A DNA stretch of 64,000 nucleotides, taken from Diorhabda sublineata. Taxonomy: Eukaryota > Arthropoda > Insecta > Coleoptera > Chrysomelidae. How positions within the stretch are numbered: the first letter of the stretch is position 1; the number at the start of each line of letters is the position of its first letter. Below the pieces are notes generated by a model. It was given only the letters and a program-made list of their open reading frames with translations. It had not been told where the DNA came from and did no database searches. This document shows positions 59,696-64,000 of this stretch, one piece after another. The translations under genes were made by a program, and so were the position numbers. The stretch spans positions 1,307,001-1,371,000 of the forward strand of contig NC_079477.1 of NCBI RefSeq assembly GCF_026230105.1, written 5' to 3'.

Positions 59696-59837
59696 GTGAG
59701 TCCAATTTAAACACGTTTCCATTGATATTTCTTGTACCATCAACACCTCGACGACCAGAACTGATGATATTTGACTTTTCGTAATATAGCGCGGTCGGTA
59801 TCTCCAGAAATTGCTCCAAATGGCGACAACCGTATTT

Positions 59838-60957
59838 AACTGACCTTCCTTATTACCAGAAATCTTTCGTAGTGAGTTTGTGGACGTACCAGAGCTCTGG
59901 GCGCGATCCTGGTAGTTGGACTTCGGAAGATTCTTCCTTGGGAAAGTTGGGATCTTCCGTAGTTGCCTGCTGCTCCAACTAACACCGTTCTAGGTGTGCT
60001 AGGGGATAAATCGAAGCTCGTTTGATCGTTTTCATATGAGAAGAAGAATTTATTTGGCAAAGGATCCGTCGTATTAATATTTCTGACTTTCCTTTTTACC
60101 AGAAATATTTCGTAGGGAGTTTGTGGACATACCAGAGCTCTGGGCGCGATCCTGGTAGTTGGACTTCGGAAGATTCTTCCTTGGGAAAGTTGGGATCTTC
60201 AGTAGTTGCCTGCTGCTCCAACTAACACCGTTCTAGGTGTGCTAGGGGATAAATCGAAGCTCGTTTGATCGTTTTCATATGAGAAGAAGAATTTATTTGG
60301 CAAAGGATCCGTCGTATTAATATTTCTGACTTTCCTTTTTACCAGAAATATTTCGTAGGGAGTTTGTGGACATACCAGAGCTCTGGGCGCGATCCTGGTA
60401 GTTGGACTTCGGAAGATTCTTCCTTGGGAAAGTTGGGATCTTCAGTAGTTGCCTGCTGCTCCAACTAACACCGTTCTAGGTGTGCTAGGGGATAAATCGA
60501 AGCTCGTTTGATCGTTTTCATATGAGAAGAAGAATTTATTTGGCAAAGGATCCGTCGTATTAATATTTCTGACTTTCCTTTTTACCAGAAATCTTTCGTA
60601 GGGAGTTTGTGGACGTACCAGAGCTCTGGGCGCGATCCTGGTAGTTGGACTTCGGAAGATTCTTCCTTGGGAAAGTTGGGATCTTCAGTAGTTGCCTGCT
60701 GCTCCAACTAACACCGTTCTAGGTGTGCTAGGGGATAAATCGAAGCTCGTTTGATCGTTTTCATATGAGAAGAAGAATTTATTTGGCAAAGGATCCGTCG
60801 TATTAATATTTCTGACTTTCCTTTTTACCAGAAATCTTTCGTAGGGAGTTTGTGGACATACCAGAGCTCTGGGCGCGATCCTGGTAGTTGGACTTCGGAA
60901 GATTCTTCCTTGGGAAAGTTGGGATCTTCCGTAGTTGCCTGCTGCTCCAACTAACAC
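59838..60957. repeat. Tandem array K: 243-bp monomer, about 4.6 copies
   Basis: accagaaat(c/a)tttcgtag occurs at 59855, 60098, 60341, 60584 and 60827, exactly 243 bp apart. Copies are nearly identical, with only a few substitutions (ggacgtacc/ggacatacc, cttccgtag/cttcagtag). The period is a multiple of three, so the minus strand shows repeating open frames (GAAGNYGRSQLSQG), which I treat as by-products. It starts about 140 bases after the donor of coding exon 4. Confidence 0.95.
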
Positions 60958-62029
60958 CATCCAATCTTCCTAGCTTCGCTTGTTCTGGTTTATTTTGAAC
61001 CTTGTATCTATTATTTTGTGTATTTTTATTGAAATAACCAGTTTTCTCGAATTCGATTCGACAATCGTCGCTTTTTTAATTCACATTTTGTCTTTATGTT
61101 CCTTAATTCTGGTATTTACGAAGCGTTTTGTTGCGCCCACTTATAGTTCGATGTTATGGAGGAAAATTTCAAATTTCGAAGTTTATTTTTGACTCGAATC
61201 ATTTAAAAGTGTTTTCTTACAAAGAAATCTTTCATTTTAATATTTGTGAGAAATATACATGGTTAATTAAAAACAATATACGTAAGAAAATCGTTTGTTC
61301 GGATAACGCAGCCGATTAATTTCAGTTTTAGTTTGTTTATTTAAATTTTAAAAGAAAAACATTTCGAAACAATTGTCGAGTTTCGGTGATTCATATTCGA
61401 GGCGAACGAATTTCGTTAAACCATCCGACGGAATCCCATTATTTCTTAGGTATGATAATTTGGCTCCGCTGTAATTTACTGAAGATGGCGGAATACAGTA
61501 CGAAAATCTGATTATCTTCATTTAAAATTATTACAGCTACAGACAATAGAATCCCCTTTGTGAAGTTTCCATCTTTATAACTTCATTTTATGCCGTTACG
61601 AATAAATTACTTTAAGCCCTTATTATACTTACTTCTTTGATGCAATCATAAATATTTCGGGGCCATTCCTACCTACGGGGTAGATCGGATAAATACGTTC
61701 GTTCCAATTTTACATCAAAAAATTTCATACCTACGTAAATATGTCGCATTCTATCGGTTACAATGACGCTGTCTGCTGATGGGGACACGAAATAACGAAA
61801 CCGAACGCTAAACAAGCAGAAAAATAAGAGCGGAAGCTCGAAAATAGCGTAGAATACATTGGAGTAGCTTAAGAAGTATAATAAGAACCTAGAAAAGATC
61901 GCAAGAAGTAAGAAAATTTGACTACAACAATACAATGCCGTGCTTGTAGAAGGATTTGTCTTTCGCTTTTGTCAGGCTTCGATTTTAACAATTGCGCTGA
62001 ATTTCTGACTCGCGAGCATTATTTTGAGA
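60958..62029. other. Single-copy sequence downstream of the last visible exon
   Basis: No recognised gene or further Drgx exon. AT-rich open frames of 63-88 codons are present without motifs. A GAAGATGGCGG string lies at about 61482. Confidence 0.4.
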
Positions 62030-62160
62030 TCAGTAGTCACTGGTAACCGGATCTGGACTATACGGTGGATGTAGAATCAATTCGAAGCGTAATTATAAGC
62101 CGTAACCTTCCCGGCTGACTCGGAGGTTTCGAACCTGGTTCACCGGCTGCGGTTTCAATC
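62030..62160 (-). pseudogene. mariner transposase fragment
   Basis: On the minus strand this reads, from 62155, an AGEPGSKPPSQPG-like segment, then GRLRL, then a jump to FELI-LHPPYSPDPVTSD near 62045-62095. It is a relative of the 42.4-kb mariner copy (shared ccggtgnaccaggttc, gaaggttacggctt and tccaccgtatag strings) but with an internal deletion joining two distant parts of the transposase. It is dead. Confidence 0.65.
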
Positions 62161-62777
62161 CATTTTTTCCATCGTTTCGAACATTTTGAGCAATCTTCGA
62201 CGATTTTTACTTAATTGTCAATGAAATTCCAATTATCCATCGTACATCGGACTTTTTATTGTGTAAATATCGAAATTGATCTGCTGTGCGCTTCTGTCAG
62301 TTCAATTTGAAACGTAATTTCCGACTTGGCAAATATTAGCATTTCATATTTACCCCATTAGAGCACATGGCGCAGTCATCGGTCGGTCCTATTGCTTTTT
62401 CGAAATGAATATTTCATATTTTTACGTGAACTTTTTCGACCGACTCCACCTCCCGGCTATATGACGAAATTAAATCGCGTAAGCACACCGACGGTCCCGT
62501 CGAATAATTCCTGGATAATTTATCCGGATACACACGGACTTTGAAACTCGCCGAAAAAAAAAAAAAAAGTTAATATCGAATATACCGAAAATTATGTTTG
62601 CATGCGGAAATGCTTTTTTTTTTCGTACCTTTCGTACGCGTTTAACCGACCATCGACACTTTTCCTAGCAGGAAAAAATTTTCCGCAATTCCCGCAAAAT
62701 TCAGAACCAGATATAAGCGAAATCAAATCAAATTTAATCGTTTTCAAAACGATAATTGAATGTCAAAATATTTCCCA
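62161..62777. other. Single-copy spacer
   Basis: No gene is recognised. It includes a GC-richer stretch at 62340-62540 and an A14 run at about 62555-62568. It is a possible regulatory segment only because of its complexity. Confidence 0.4.
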
Positions 62778-62861
62778 TTAATAATCCAACGGGTTTAGGT
62801 CTGGAGAACGTGGAGGTCGTTCCAAAAGTTCGATATTTCTTGCTTGGAACCAGCCCAATAA
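62778..62861 (-). pseudogene. Tc1-like transposase fragment
   Basis: Read on the minus strand from 62861, 27 codons give LLGWFQARNIELLE, RPPRSPDLNPLDY and a stop. WF...N...LEWPPxSPDLNPI(D/E) is the region leading to the third catalytic residue in Tc1-like transposases. Only this piece is left. It is oriented opposite to the neighbouring mariner fragment. Confidence 0.65.
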
Positions 62862-62929
62862 GTTACTGATGCTTTATTTTTTGAATAACTTATGTTAAAG
62901 ATGTACTTGGTCACTTTGACGTACCTTTA

Positions 62930-63255
62930 ACATCAAATAGAGCGGTAACATGGAGGAAACACCATGAACCAACACAGCGAAAGCTTAAAAACAACAAAAA
63001 AAGCTCTTGGTGTCAATTTGGTGAGATTAGAAAACTGTGTTTTTTTTGAGCTGTTTCCAGGGTACCAAACGATCAATTCTGATGTTTACTGGATGAACCA
63101 ATCGAAGAAAATCAAGTTTATGATATAAGACAACTCGTGGAAAACTATTGGAGCTTAACTGGAAGGTGATACCACATCCCCCGTATACCCCAGATCTAGC
63201 ACCATCTGATTATCTTTTTTTTATTGGAAAAAAAGTGTTTAGTGAAGTGTAGAGT
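62930..63255 (+). pseudogene. mariner transposase fragment (middle and C-terminal parts)
   Basis: In several frames: KALGVNLVRLEN then CVFFELFPGYQTINSDVYW near 63030-63095 (compare YELLPxGxTINSDxYxxQL), then WKVIPHPPYTPDLAPSDYLF near 63160-63225, followed by FIGKKVFSEV and TAG at 63250-63252. The region between them has lost frame. It retains the third-Asp signature but is interrupted. It is a different mariner lineage from the 42-46 kb copies, judging by the divergence. Confidence 0.75.
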
Positions 63256-63656
63256 TCGAAGTATAAAATTTTATTTAAAGGCGTGTGAAAAACTTTTAAA
63301 TCCAGGTTTTGATAAACCGTGGGCTTCACATGTTGCTTCCAGTAAATGCAAAAGTTGTTTAGAAGGTTTTCTTGGAAAATTTCCTTTAAAATAAATCGAT
63401 TTTTATTGTTATTTATATTTAATTTGGGTTGGTATCGAGGAATCACCACCAAAATCACATTTTCTCGCCTCAGAAGACTTAAACGACTCAATCAAAGATT
63501 GAAATTGGCCAAAGACTAAGACAGAGCTTTTGGGTTCTTGTATGGAAACAAGGAATTTGCTTTTTTGGATCAAAATAAAAGACACGAGACGTTTTCTGCG
63601 TTATTCACCAAAGAAGATGGAAATTTGGACCTAGAAAGCTCAAACGATCAAAAATA

Positions 63657-63800
63657 CTTGAGGAATTCGAGATGCGGGTCCATACAAGCATCCTGAAGAT
63701 ACCCAGGACTAGAAGAATCACCAACGACGAAGTACTAAGACCCCTTGGTCTGTACAACAAAGTTTATTGGAGATTCTTAGGATTCTTAATGGAACTACAC
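63657..63800 (+). pseudogene. Non-LTR retrotransposon ORF2 C-terminal fragment
   Basis: The frame from 63657 reads LEEFEMRVHTSILKIPRTRR, then ITNDEVLRPLG. It matches the LEAFEMWxYRRxLxIxWTxRxTNEEVLRRxG segment found downstream of the reverse transcriptase domain in many insect endonuclease-reverse transcriptase elements. No YxDD region is visible upstream, so it is truncated. It continues weakly to about 63800 (VYWRFLGFLMEL). Confidence 0.6.
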
Positions 63801-64000
63801 AATCTAGTCAACTCGAGCTTCAAGTTTGAAGACTCCTAGTTGTTTAGGATCCTTTTGGCAACCATCAAATAGTGAACGTCTTCAATAATCTGATCCTGAT
63901 CCTCGGTGGTCGACCAAATGAGGTGACGGCTCCAGAATATCCATAAAACTGTGCTGGAAGTTTGTACTAGGCGTTCCACCACATATTGGTCGAAAATTTG

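Noticed and set aside
59415..59819. Overlapping long frames in the other frames and strand at exon 4
   Set aside because: The + frame joined to the homeodomain exons explains the sequence. The Arg- and Ser-rich alternatives are shadows of the Ser/Pro-coding exon.
59836..60960. Minus-strand frames in the 243-bp repeat (GAAGNYGRSQLSQG)
   Set aside because: The period is divisible by three, so open frames repeat automatically. There is no known motif.
61000..64000. Search for the C-terminal (OAR-type) Drgx exon
   Set aside because: I found no SIAxLRxKAKEH-like coding segment with an acceptor. The region holds transposon fragments and spacer.
1..64000. Viral genomes, toxin genes, bacterial operons or integrated phage
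   Set aside because: No such coding content was seen on either strand.

Overview
This is a window of AT-rich eukaryotic chromosomal DNA, almost certainly from an insect. The evidence is large GT-AG introns, a split Drgx homeobox gene, many decayed mariner/Tc1-type transposase fragments, and recurrent CCTAACCTAA strings that match the common insect telomere motif. A beetle is plausible, but the sequence does not settle the order. There is no bacterial or viral gene organisation here.

The only gene I can support is a paired-like homeobox gene on the + strand, the insect orthologue of DRGX/Drgx. Four coding exons are visible: 30851-30944 (N-terminal MFCYHCPP peptide), 39200-39393 (homeodomain positions 1-46), 59279-59395 (homeodomain positions 47-60 plus a basic/acidic stretch) and 59454-59695 (Ser/Pro-rich region). 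They join in frame to 215 codons plus two bases. The introns are about 8.3 kb, 19.9 kb and 58 bp, and a fourth begins at 59696. The 5' end of the transcript and the C-terminal exons are not visible.

About half of the window (roughly 32 kb by my count) is tandem repeat. I count eleven mutually unrelated families, with monomers of 333, 374, 316, 61, about 324, 361, 335, 72, about 320, 172 and 243 bp. Four arrays lie upstream of the first coding exon (8.2-9.5, 13.4-17.2, 18.8-21.9 and 24.1-30.2 kb). One lies in the first visible intron (33.1-37.3 kb), five in the second (39.6-41.6, 42.8-46.7, 49.0-53.9, 54.5-55.1 and 56.2-58.3 kb) and one just after the last visible exon (59.8-61.0 kb). Several show higher-order structure. 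A 100-base N gap breaks the 61-bp array.

Between the arrays lie fragments of DNA transposons: mariner pieces at 7.2, 11.8, 21.9-22.1, 42.4, 44.1, 45.7, 62.1 and 63.1 kb, a Tc1-like piece at 62.8 kb, another Tc1/mariner-superfamily piece at 31.5-31.8 kb and a PIF/Harbinger-like piece at 31.9 kb. There are also two non-LTR retrotransposon pieces (32.8 and 63.7 kb). All are truncated and most show stops or frame changes. The remaining single-copy stretches (for example 17.2-18.7, 22.2-24.1, 37.3-39.1, 47.2-49.0, 58.4-59.2 and 60.96-62.0 kb) hold no recognisable gene and are where regulatory DNA of the homeobox gene could sit.

The most unusual feature is the concentration of unrelated satellite families inside one developmental transcription-factor locus, with arrays starting within 140-180 bp of two splice donors. 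A 1620-codon open frame on the minus strand at 49-54 kb is best explained as a by-product of the 72-bp repeat rather than as a gene.
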